Source of the DNA: Flavobacteriaceae bacterium
GTDB taxonomy: Bacteria; Bacteroidota; Bacteroidia; Flavobacteriales; Flavobacteriaceae
Reading direction: 5' to 3'
NCBI GenBank assembly: GCA_018662905.1
Contig: JABJFE010000107.1
Coordinates: forward strand, 1 to 6,495
Length of the DNA stretch: 6,495 nucleotides
Of the stretch, positions 1 through 5,647 are shown one piece after another; position 1 is the first letter of the stretch; the number at the start of each line of letters is the position of its first letter. Made by a program: the position numbers and the translations under genes. The notes beneath the pieces were generated by a model. The model made no database searches. It was not told where the DNA came from and saw only the letters and a list, made by a program, of their open reading frames with translations.

Positions 1-799
1 TGAAAGAACAATTAAGGACATATGGAAAAATTTAGAAGTATATTTCCATGGAGGAGTTAATTTTAATCCATACATCAATCAATTTAAATCTGTTTTAGGA
101 GAAGATGTTCGATTTTACGAAACCTACAATGCCTCAGAGGGATTTTTTGCTATTCAAGACAGGAATGGTAGTGATGACATGCTGCTTATGTTAGATTATG
201 GAATTTATTTTGAGTTTGAAATTCTTAATAAGCTAAATCATGAAATAATAAATCTTTCAAAAGTAAAGTTGGATACTAATTATGCGATAATTATTTCTAC
301 AAATGCTGGACTTTGGAGATATAAAATTGGAGATACTGTCAAGTTTACTTCGCTTAATCCTTTTAGAATTAAAATTACTGGAAGAACAAAAAGTTTTATA
401 AATGCCTTCGGAGAAGAGCTTATAATTGAAAATGCTGAAAACGCATTAAACAAAACACTTTCAAAACATAAATCAAGAATAGTGGAATATACTGTTGCAC
501 CTTCTTTTATTAGTAAAAAAAATTCAGGATATCATCAATGGCTTATTGAATTTGAAAAAAAACCTTTAAATATTTCAAAATTTTGTGAAGATTTAGATAG
601 CAATCTACAAGAACTAAACTCTGATTATAAATCTAAACGTTTCAAGGATATAACCATGAAAAGTTTAGAAATTATTATAGCTAAAGAAAAATTATTTTTC
701 GATTGGCTAAGACTTAAAAATAAATTAGGTGGCCAAAATAAAATTCCAAGACTTTCTAATGATAGAGTTATTATTGAGGAGCTAATTAAACTTAATTAA
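1..799 (+). CDS. GH3-family acyl-acid amido synthetase-like protein, C-terminal part (5' end outside the window)
   Basis: The reading frame is open from base 2 to the TAA at 797-799 (265 residues), so the gene enters from the left. An ATG at 179 lies mid-domain and is not the start. Family members are around 500 residues, so about half is visible. Seen, numbering from the window edge: FHGG at 15-18, YNASEGFF at 42-49 (adenylate-binding region), GLWRYKIGDTV at 103-113 with the Asp expected to contact the ribose, TGRTKSFINAFGEE near 126-139 at the hinge to the mobile C-terminal lid, and HQW at 178-180. These are hallmarks of GH3 proteins, a branch of the ANL adenylating superfamily. Plant members adenylate an acyl acid such as jasmonate or auxin and transfer it to an amino acid. 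The bacterial acyl and amine substrates are not known to me, so only adenylation and ligation chemistry is inferred. No signal peptide or membrane segment appears in the visible part, and a cytoplasmic location is likely. Confidence 0.88.
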   Translation, partial: ERTIKDIWKNLEVYFHGGVNFNPYINQFKSVLGEDVRFYETYNASEGFFAIQDRNGSDDMLLMLDYGIYFEFEILNKLNHEIINLSKVKLDTNYAIIISTNAGLWRYKIGDTVKFTSLNPFRIKITGRTKSFINAFGEELIIENAENALNKTLSKHKSRIVEYTVAPSFISKKNSGYHQWLIEFEKKPLNISKFCEDLDSNLQELNSDYKSKRFKDITMKSLEIIIAKEKLFFDWLRLKNKLGGQNKIPRLSNDRVIIEELIKLN

Positions 800-800
800 G
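791..800. other. Palindrome supplying both convergent stop codons
   Basis: CTTAATTAAG is a perfect 10-bp palindrome. Its core TTAA (796-799) is read as TAA by the GH3 gene on the plus strand (797-799) and as TAA by clpX on the minus strand (798-796). The genes therefore overlap tail to tail by four bases and no spacer is left for a separate terminator. I see no GC-rich hairpin with a T-run on either side, so transcripts probably end inside the opposite gene or by a factor-dependent route. Confidence 0.85.
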
Positions 801-2025
801 AAGCCACTTTTAAAATACTCAAGCTAGAATTTGATAATTTTTTTGAAATATAATTTTTATCAATATGAAGTTTTTTTCTCTTTGAACTTGGAAGTTCAAA
901 CATTGCATCATTTAAAATCAATTCACAAATAGATCTAAGCCCTCTAGCTCCAAGCTTAAATTCAAGTGCTTTGTCTACTATATAATTAAGACCGTCTTCA
1001 GAAAAAGTAATTTTTATACCATCCAATTCAAACAACTTTTCGTATTGTTTAATAAGAGAATTTTTTGGCTCAGTTAATATCGATCTCAGAGTGTTTTTAT
1101 CTAAAGAATTCATATACGATAACACAGGTAGTCTCCCTAAAATCTCAGGAATTAATCCAAAATCTTTTAAATCTTTTGGAGAAATAAATGAAAGAAGATT
1201 TTTTTGATTGATTTTAGTTGTAGAAGGATTTTTATAACCAACAACCTGCATGTTTAATCGTTTTGAAATAACCTTTTCAATACCATCAAATGCACCTCCC
1301 GCAATAAATAGGATATTTTGAGTGTCTAGTTCAATAAATTTTTGATCAGGATGTTTTCTTCCTCCTTTAGGTGGGACATTTACAATAGTTCCTTCCAATA
1401 ATTTTAACAAAGCTTGTTGAACTCCCTCACCAGAGACGTCTCTTGTTATTGAAGGATTGTCACTTTTTCTTGCAATTTTATCAATTTCGTCAATAAATAC
1501 AATTCCTCTTTGAGCTTTTTCTTGATCGTAATCTGAAGCCTGTAATAGTCGAGTTAAAATAGTCTCAACATCTTCTCCAACATATCCAGCTTCAGTAAGA
1601 ACAGTTGCATCTACAATCGCTAATGGAACATCTAACATTCTTGCAATTGTTTTTGCTATTAATGTTTTTCCAGTACCAGTTTCACCTGCTATTAAGATAT
1701 TACTTTTATCAATCTCTACATCGTTTTTAGATGATTTATGATTTAGTCTTTTGTAATGATTGTAAACAGCTACCGATAGAATTTTTTTTGTATGGTCTTG
1801 CCCAATTACATATTCATCTAAAAAAAGTTTAATTTCTTTTGGTTTAGCGATTGTTAACTCATCTTCCTGTTCTAAATCAGTATTTCTTTTAGATTCTTCA
1901 ATAATGATTCCATAAGCTTGTTCAATACAGCTGTCACAAATATGAGCATCTTGACCAGCAACAAGTAAATTTGTTTGTGATTTACTTAAGCTACAAAATG
2001 AACAAATTAAATCTTTCTCAGACAT
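796..2025 (-). CDS. clpX: ATP-dependent Clp protease ATP-binding subunit ClpX
   Basis: ClpX is a hexameric AAA+ unfoldase in the cytoplasm. It recognises degrons, unfolds the substrate with ATP and threads it into ClpP. The 409 residues show the full family order: an N-terminal zinc-binding domain with C8-x2-C11 and C30-x2-C33; Walker A GETGTGKT at 114-121; pore loop GYVG at 147-150; Walker B IVFIDE at 175-180; the RKH pore loop at 223-225; the GRLP box with the probable arginine finger R298; and sensor 2 GARGLR at 359-364. The length is close to that of E. coli ClpX (424). The ClpP-docking IGF tripeptide is replaced by V262-G263-Y264, which I recall as usual in flavobacteria. The start ATG at 2025 follows the clpP stop by three bases, which allows translational coupling. 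An in-frame TAA (the clpP stop) directly upstream excludes any longer start. The 3' end overlaps the convergent GH3 gene by four bases. Confidence 0.98.
   Translation of the reverse strand: MSEKDLICSFCSLSKSQTNLLVAGQDAHICDSCIEQAYGIIIEESKRNTDLEQEDELTIAKPKEIKLFLDEYVIGQDHTKKILSVAVYNHYKRLNHKSSKNDVEIDKSNILIAGETGTGKTLIAKTIARMLDVPLAIVDATVLTEAGYVGEDVETILTRLLQASDYDQEKAQRGIVFIDEIDKIARKSDNPSITRDVSGEGVQQALLKLLEGTIVNVPPKGGRKHPDQKFIELDTQNILFIAGGAFDGIEKVISKRLNMQVVGYKNPSTTKINQKNLLSFISPKDLKDFGLIPEILGRLPVLSYMNSLDKNTLRSILTEPKNSLIKQYEKLFELDGIKITFSEDGLNYIVDKALEFKLGARGLRSICELILNDAMFELPSSKRKKLHIDKNYISKKLSNSSLSILKVAS
881..900. repeat. Perfect inverted repeat inside the 3' end of clpX
   Basis: Arms TTTGAACTT (881-889) and AAGTTCAAA (892-900) are exact inverses around GG. 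As RNA this could fold with 7-8 pairs and a 4-6 base loop. It lies in codons for the ClpX tail (Phe-Glu-Leu-Pro-Ser-Ser-Lys, about residues 376-382). The T-run next to it (871-877) is on the wrong side for a plus-strand intrinsic terminator, and the minus strand has an A-run after the stem, so it is not a classical terminator for either gene. Confidence 0.6.
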
Positions 2026-2028
2026 GAT

Positions 2029-2688
2029 TTATTTTTTAGTTAAAACCTCGTCTATCATTCCGTATTTTTTAGCTTCTTGAGCTTTCATCCAATAGTCCCT
2101 ATCACTATCGTCATGAACTTTATCGAATTTCTGGCCAGAATGATTGGCAATAATTTCGTAAAGTTCTTTCTTTAACTTCCCAATTTCTCTAGCAGTAATT
2201 TCTATATCAGATGCTTGACCTTGTGCTCCTCCTAATGGTTGGTGAATCATTACTCTTGAATGAGTTAATCCAGATCTTTTACCCTTTTGCCCTGCACATA
2301 ATAAGACAGCTGCCATTGAAGCTGCAATTCCAGTACAAATAGTAGCAACTTCAGGATTTATAAATTGCATTGTATCATAAATACCCAAGCCAGCATAAAC
2401 AGATCCTCCAGGTGAATTAATATAAATCTGAATATCCTTGTCTTTATCAGTACTTTCTAAAAAAAGTAACTGAGCTTGAATTATATTTGCTATAGAATCA
2501 TTTATACCCGTACCTAAGAAAATAATTCTATCCATCATAAGTCTAGAGAAAACATCCATTTGAGCTACGTTTAGTTGTCTTTCTTCAATTATATAGGGTG
2601 TCATACTACTAACTAACTTATCATAATAGAGAGAGTTAATTCCGTGATGCTTAATTGAATATTCTTTAAATTCTTTCGAGTAATCCAT
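2029..2688 (-). CDS. clpP: ATP-dependent Clp protease proteolytic subunit ClpP
   Basis: ClpP is the self-compartmentalising serine peptidase of the Clp machine. Two heptamer rings form a chamber that degrades chains delivered by ClpX. The 219 residues carry a complete triad: S124 in IAASMAA, H149 in RVMIHQPLGG and D198 in SDRDYW. Each is exactly 13 positions after E. coli S111, H136 and D185, so the extra length is all N-terminal. By that alignment the mature chain would begin near S28 (MTPYIIEERQ), leaving a propeptide of about 27 residues against 14 in E. coli. Other family signatures are INSPGGSVYAGLGIYDTMQ (91-109), GQASDIEI (157-164) and a GMIDEVL tail. The start ATG at 2688 lies 32 bases after the tig stop in an A+T-only-looking leader without Shine-Dalgarno. 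An in-frame TAA 15 bases upstream rules out a longer start. The gene is the second of tig-clpP-clpX and ends three bases before the clpX ATG, in the same reading frame. Confidence 0.98.
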   Translation of the reverse strand: MDYSKEFKEYSIKHHGINSLYYDKLVSSMTPYIIEERQLNVAQMDVFSRLMMDRIIFLGTGINDSIANIIQAQLLFLESTDKDKDIQIYINSPGGSVYAGLGIYDTMQFINPEVATICTGIAASMAAVLLCAGQKGKRSGLTHSRVMIHQPLGGAQGQASDIEITAREIGKLKKELYEIIANHSGQKFDKVHDDSDRDYWMKAQEAKKYGMIDEVLTKK

Positions 2689-2720
2689 AAAAATTAATAT
2701 TTATAATAAACTAAAGTTAA

Positions 2721-4046
2721 TTATTTTTTAGCATAAGCCATTTCAATAAACTTTTCATACGAAACTTTATTGTTTTTAAATTTAAGGTTTGATTTAAATA
2801 AATCGATTAACTTTTTACTTAATAGTTGATCAGAAATCCTTTTAACCTCATCTTTGTTTGATAAAATTCTTTGTGAAATTGACTCTAACTCTTTTTCCTC
2901 AGGATTGTTTTGACCGTATTGTTTCATTTGAGTTTTAATCAAATCTTTAGAAAAATCCTTAATTTGATTATGATCAATTTTTATGTCATTCTGCTTAACT
3001 ATTTTAGATTCTATCAATTGATATCTAAGACCTTTTTCAGATTTTTCATATTCTAAGGCTGCTTCTTTTTCATCTAATCTATTTTCGCCAGCAGTTTGCA
3101 TCCATTTTTTTAAAAAATTATCTGGTAAATCAAACTTTGTATTTTCTATTAAATATTCTGTTACATCATTTAACAACTTTTGGTCTGTTTGATTTATAAA
3201 ATTTGATTCAGCATCTGATTTTAATTTATTTTTAAGTTCTGTCACTGATTTTATAGCATCTTTTCCAAATAATTTATCAAATAAATCTTGATCAAGATCA
3301 GCTGGCTGTCTTTCATTTATTTCATTTAATGAAAATTTAACAGTTTTAACTTTATCTTTATTTTCGTCGTTGGTTTTTAAATGAAATGATAAATCAGAAT
3401 CTTTATCAAATAAATCTTCAGTTTTAAATTCAATGGATTCACCAATATTTAATTTTTTTAAACTTTCTTTATTAGATTTACCTTTAATATCCTTCAATTT
3501 GAAGTTTGATGTGTTATCAACTTCAAATTCTTCATTTATAAATTTACCATTTATTTCAAATCCGTCTTCAATTTTAGTTTTTGCAATTAGTTTTCCGTAT
3601 TGATTTTGAATGTTTTTGAGTTGATCATCAATCATTTTTTTATCGACATCAATTTCATAAGAACTAATAGCTTTTTTGTTTTTTAATGAAACTTCAAACT
3701 CTGGAGATAATCCTATTTCAAAATCAAAAGTAATATTATCAGCGTTCCAATCTAAATCATTTTTTTCAACAGGAATAGGATTACCTAAAATATCCAATTT
3801 TTCATCACCTAAATAATCACTTAATCCTTTTTGCATCAGTTTATTGATTTCATCAACTTTAACTGAAATTCCATATTGTTTTTTTATTAATCCTATTGGA
3901 GTATGTCCTTTTCTAAAGCCCGGAATATTAGCTTTCTTTTTATAATCCTTGAGAACTTCTTCTACTTTTGATTCGTAATCAGTCTTTTCAATGCTGACAG
4001 ACAATACTGAATTTAATTTATCGATATCCTTTTTTGAAACCTTCAT
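2721..4046 (-). CDS. tig: Trigger factor, ribosome-associated chaperone
   Basis: Trigger factor sits at the ribosomal exit tunnel and shields nascent chains. The 441 residues match the family length (432 in E. coli). Seen: an N-terminal ribosome-binding domain (about 1-115) with the signature loop IPGFRKGHTP at 41-50, a middle region (about 150-245) where the FKBP-type prolyl isomerase domain should lie, and a long, charged, largely helical C-terminal arm (about 250-441). The middle region lacks the aromatic pocket pattern I would expect of an active isomerase; such divergence seems common in Bacteroidota trigger factors, so chaperone activity is safer to infer than isomerase activity. The start at 4046 is fixed by an in-frame TAA six bases upstream. 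The gene leads the tig-clpP-clpX unit, linking nascent-chain folding to degradation, and has a promoter candidate 19 to 49 bases upstream of the ATG. Confidence 0.95.
   Translation of the reverse strand: MKVSKKDIDKLNSVLSVSIEKTDYESKVEEVLKDYKKKANIPGFRKGHTPIGLIKKQYGISVKVDEINKLMQKGLSDYLGDEKLDILGNPIPVEKNDLDWNADNITFDFEIGLSPEFEVSLKNKKAISSYEIDVDKKMIDDQLKNIQNQYGKLIAKTKIEDGFEINGKFINEEFEVDNTSNFKLKDIKGKSNKESLKKLNIGESIEFKTEDLFDKDSDLSFHLKTNDENKDKVKTVKFSLNEINERQPADLDQDLFDKLFGKDAIKSVTELKNKLKSDAESNFINQTDQKLLNDVTEYLIENTKFDLPDNFLKKWMQTAGENRLDEKEAALEYEKSEKGLRYQLIESKIVKQNDIKIDHNQIKDFSKDLIKTQMKQYGQNNPEEKELESISQRILSNKDEVKRISDQLLSKKLIDLFKSNLKFKNNKVSYEKFIEMAYAKK
3273..3418 (-). repeat. Two exact 17-base direct repeats within tig (3273-3289 and 3402-3418)
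   Basis: On the minus strand both copies read AAGATTTATTTGATAAA, 129 bases (43 codons) apart and in frame. They encode Asp-Leu-Phe-Asp-Lys twice, at about residues 211-215 (EDLFDK) and 254-258 (QDLFDK), flanking the end of the middle domain. The repeat may simply reflect low-complexity, A-rich codon use for a favoured acidic-hydrophobic motif. The copy at 3273-3289 partly overlaps a 14-base palindrome (3285-3298). Confidence 0.5.
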
Positions 4047-4063
4047 ATTTTACAAATTTGGTG

Positions 4064-4083
4064 GCAAAAATAGGTCTTTTTGC
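4064..4083. repeat. Inverted repeat overlapping the tig promoter candidate
   Basis: Arms GCAAAAA (4064-4070) and TTTTTGC (4077-4083) are exact inverses around a 6-base loop. A looser outer pair, TTGGT (4058-4062) and ACCAA (4091-4095), frames it. In the minus direction, as RNA, it would fold just after the alpha/beta hydrolase stop codon, and the stem itself ends in a T-run. It could therefore be a weak terminator for pdxJ-hydrolase transcripts, or as DNA an operator at the tig promoter. The sequence alone does not decide between these. Confidence 0.5.
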
Positions 4084-4095
4084 ATAGGTGACCAA
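4065..4095 (-). promoter_or_regulatory. Candidate Bacteroidota-type promoter for tig-clpP-clpX
   Basis: On the minus strand, TTG (4095-4093), a 20-base spacer, then TATTTTTG (4072-4065). This matches the Bacteroidota primary-sigma consensus, a -33 TTG and a -7 TAnnTTTG about 17-23 bases apart. Transcription would start around 4058-4061, leaving a leader of about 12-15 bases before the tig ATG. It fits the 52-base spacer after the hydrolase stop and would make tig-clpP-clpX a unit separate from pdxJ-hydrolase. Motifs this short and AT-rich do occur by chance. Confidence 0.5.
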
Positions 4096-4098
4096 CTT

Positions 4099-4869
4099 TT
4101 AAGATTTTAAAAAATATAATGTTTCTTCAGCAAAATCATTAAGGTTTTCTGCATGCACCCAATGACCAGCATTAGAAACTTCTACTAGTCTAGATTTTGG
4201 AAAATTATTATGAATTATTTTAAATTTTTGATTGTCAATATAATCAGATTTTTGCCCTTTTATAAATAGTGTTTCGCCAGGAAAGTAGAGATCCCTTGGC
4301 AATGCTTTTTCAACTTCAGATAAATTATCTGAAATGATATCTAAATCTATTTTAAAAGTAAGTTTGTCCTTACTAACTCGCTTTAAGTTTTTTAATAAAA
4401 ATGACCTAAATGATTGGTCTTGAATGAAGATTGATAATGCTTTATCCGCGTCTAATCTTGAACTAATTGATTTAAAATCTAATGATTTTAGAGATTGTAA
4501 AATATTTTCATAATCGTTCTTATAATAGATGGGTAAAATGTCTACCACGATTAGTTTTTTGACAGTATTTGGATAAGTACTTGCAAACATCATAGCGGTC
4601 TTTCCTCCCAACGAATGCCCAATTAAAGAAAAGTTTTTAATTTGATGATAATCAATATAATATTTCAAATCATTTGATAAGATTTCATAATTAAATTCTT
4701 CACTGTGAAAACTTTCCCCATGATTTCTTTGATCTAATAAATGAATTTGAAATCCTTTATCATTGATTTTTTTTGCATAAGAATTCCAATTATCTGACAT
4801 TCCCAAAAATCCGTGAAGTATAATTAAAGCCTCACTTCCGTTTCCAATAATTTTACTTTTTAAAAGCAT
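4099..4869 (-). CDS. Alpha/beta hydrolase, YbfF/ABHD11-like esterase
   Basis: This is a soluble serine hydrolase of 256 residues, a single alpha/beta-hydrolase domain of normal family length (E. coli YbfF is about 254). Seen: the oxyanion motif HGFLG at 19-23; DQRNHGES at 46-53, typical of the YbfF/ABHD11 branch; the nucleophile elbow GHSLGG with S86; VVDILP at 108-113; and AGHWVHAE at 234-241 with the catalytic His H236. The acid is either D110 after the VVD strand or D209 in KGQKSDYI; I cannot decide from sequence. E. coli YbfF cleaves short acyl esters and acyl-CoA in vitro, but the physiological substrate is unclear, so none is assigned here. The start at 4869 lies inside the last codons of pdxJ (17-base overlap, different frame), and no later Met precedes the HGFLG motif. 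Overlap implies co-transcription and coupled translation with pdxJ. Confidence 0.9.
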   Translation of the reverse strand: MLLKSKIIGNGSEALIILHGFLGMSDNWNSYAKKINDKGFQIHLLDQRNHGESFHSEEFNYEILSNDLKYYIDYHQIKNFSLIGHSLGGKTAMMFASTYPNTVKKLIVVDILPIYYKNDYENILQSLKSLDFKSISSRLDADKALSIFIQDQSFRSFLLKNLKRVSKDKLTFKIDLDIISDNLSEVEKALPRDLYFPGETLFIKGQKSDYIDNQKFKIIHNNFPKSRLVEVSNAGHWVHAENLNDFAEETLYFLKS

Positions 4870-5581
4870 TATTTATTTTTTGCAAATACATATTAACTAC
4901 ATTCTCAATTCCCAAATACAGAGATTCACAAATTATAGCATGTCCGATTGAAACCTCATCTAAATACGGGATTTTATCAACAAAAAAATGAATATTTTCA
5001 AGACTTAAATCATGACCAGCATTGACTCCCATTCCTAAATCATTTGCTAGAACTGAAGCATTAATATATTTATTAATTTCATCCTTATTGCCTTTATGAA
5101 AATTAACAGCGAATGATTCTGTATAAAGTTCTATTCTGTCTGCACCTGTTGTTTTTGCTCCTTCAATTAATTTAAGATCAGTATCTACAAAAACTGAAGT
5201 TCTAATTCCATTATTTTTAAATTCAGAAATCACTTCTTCTAAAAATGATTTGTTTTTGAGTGTATCCCATCCAGAATTAGATGTAATAGCATCAACACTA
5301 TCTGGAACTAGTGTAACTTGATCAGGCTTAATTTTACAAACTAAATCAATGAAGTTTTTAATTGGATTGCCCTCAATATTAAACTCAGTTGATATTATTT
5401 CAGGTAAATCTATAGCATCTTTATAAGTTATGTGCCTTTGGTCAGGTCTTGGGTGAATTGTAATTCCTTGGGCACCATAAGACTGAATATCTTTAGCCAT
5501 TTGAAGTAAATTTGGATTATTTCCTCCCCTAGCATTTCTAATTGTTGCTATCTTATTTATATTTACACTTAATTTTGTCAT
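4853..5581 (-). CDS. pdxJ: Pyridoxine 5'-phosphate synthase PdxJ
   Basis: PdxJ closes the ring in DXP-dependent vitamin B6 synthesis: 1-deoxy-D-xylulose 5-phosphate plus 3-amino-2-oxopropyl phosphate gives pyridoxine 5'-phosphate. The 242 residues equal the usual length (243 in E. coli) and form one TIM barrel. Seen: VNINKIATIRNARGG at 6-20; HPRPDQRHI at 43-51; E70 in NIEGNP; LVPDS at 91-95; GVNAGHDL at 185-192; and the phosphate-site strand IGHAII at 212-217. By alignment H43, E70 and H190 correspond to E. coli catalytic H45, E72 and H193, so the enzyme should be active. The HPRPDQRH form, against HLREDRRH in E. coli, is the variant I associate with Bacteroidota. An in-frame TGA nine bases upstream fixes the start at 5581. 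It is transcribed away from nadK across 66 bases and its 3' end overlaps the hydrolase by 17 bases. Confidence 0.97.
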   Translation of the reverse strand: MTKLSVNINKIATIRNARGGNNPNLLQMAKDIQSYGAQGITIHPRPDQRHITYKDAIDLPEIISTEFNIEGNPIKNFIDLVCKIKPDQVTLVPDSVDAITSNSGWDTLKNKSFLEEVISEFKNNGIRTSVFVDTDLKLIEGAKTTGADRIELYTESFAVNFHKGNKDEINKYINASVLANDLGMGVNAGHDLSLENIHFFVDKIPYLDEVSIGHAIICESLYLGIENVVNMYLQKINNAFKK

Positions 5582-5588
5582 AATTATT

Positions 5589-5596
5589 CAAAATTA
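5589..5596 (-). promoter_or_regulatory. Possible -7 box for pdxJ
   Basis: On the minus strand TAATTTTG (5596-5589) matches TAnnTTTG exactly, seven bases before the pdxJ ATG. No TTG lies 17-23 bases upstream. If used, the transcript would be almost leaderless, starting within a few bases of the ATG. In such AT-rich DNA a chance match is quite possible. Confidence 0.3.
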
Positions 5597-5600
5597 AAGA

Positions 5601-5628
5601 TTTGTTATATGTTATTTTAATTAATTTG
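5601..5628 (+). promoter_or_regulatory. Weak promoter candidate for nadK
   Basis: TTTG (5601-5604), 16 bases, then TTAATTTG (5621-5628), which differs from TAnnTTTG at one fixed position. The spacing is slightly short. The second element overlaps the last arm base and loop of the inverted repeat at 5612-5639, so a protein bound to that repeat would cover it. A start near 5632-5635 would leave a leader of about 13-16 bases. Confidence 0.25.
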
Positions 5629-5639
5629 CATTAAAATAA
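5612..5639. repeat. Perfect 10-bp inverted repeat in the pdxJ-nadK spacer
   Basis: Arms TTATTTTAAT (5612-5621) and ATTAAAATAA (5630-5639) are exact inverses around the 8-base centre TAATTTGC. The right arm ends eight bases before the nadK ATG. Both arms contain only A and T, so an RNA hairpin would be weak; a DNA operator for a dimeric regulator is the more natural reading. It occupies nearly half of the 66-base divergent spacer, and inverted repeats this long are not rare in AT-rich DNA. Confidence 0.5.
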
Positions 5640-5647
5640 TGACTTAA

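Noticed and set aside
686..700. Near-perfect AT palindrome GAAAAATTATTTTTC as a possible terminator for clpX transcripts or the GH3 gene
   Set aside because: It has a single-base centre and almost no G or C, lies inside GH3 coding sequence and is readily explained by Lys-Glu-Lys-Leu-Phe-Phe codons.
179..799. A 206-residue protein starting at ATG 179
   Set aside because: The same frame is open back to base 2 and encodes conserved GH3 motifs (FHGG, YNASEGFF) before this ATG, so it is an internal Met of a gene cut by the window edge.
2689..2720. Separate promoter for clpP in the tig-clpP gap
   Set aside because: The 32 bases are AT-rich but hold neither a TAnnTTTG box nor a TTG at the right distance; co-transcription with tig is simpler.
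3285..3298. 14-base perfect palindrome ATCTTGATCAAGAT in tig as an operator
   Set aside because: It lies deep in coding sequence, encodes ordinary Asp-Leu-Asp-Gln-Asp residues and has no nearby promoter signal.
2029..4046. A new chaperone-protease system
   Set aside because: tig-clpP-clpX is a widely conserved gene order with complete catalytic motifs in ClpP and ClpX, and nothing extra is encoded in the cluster.
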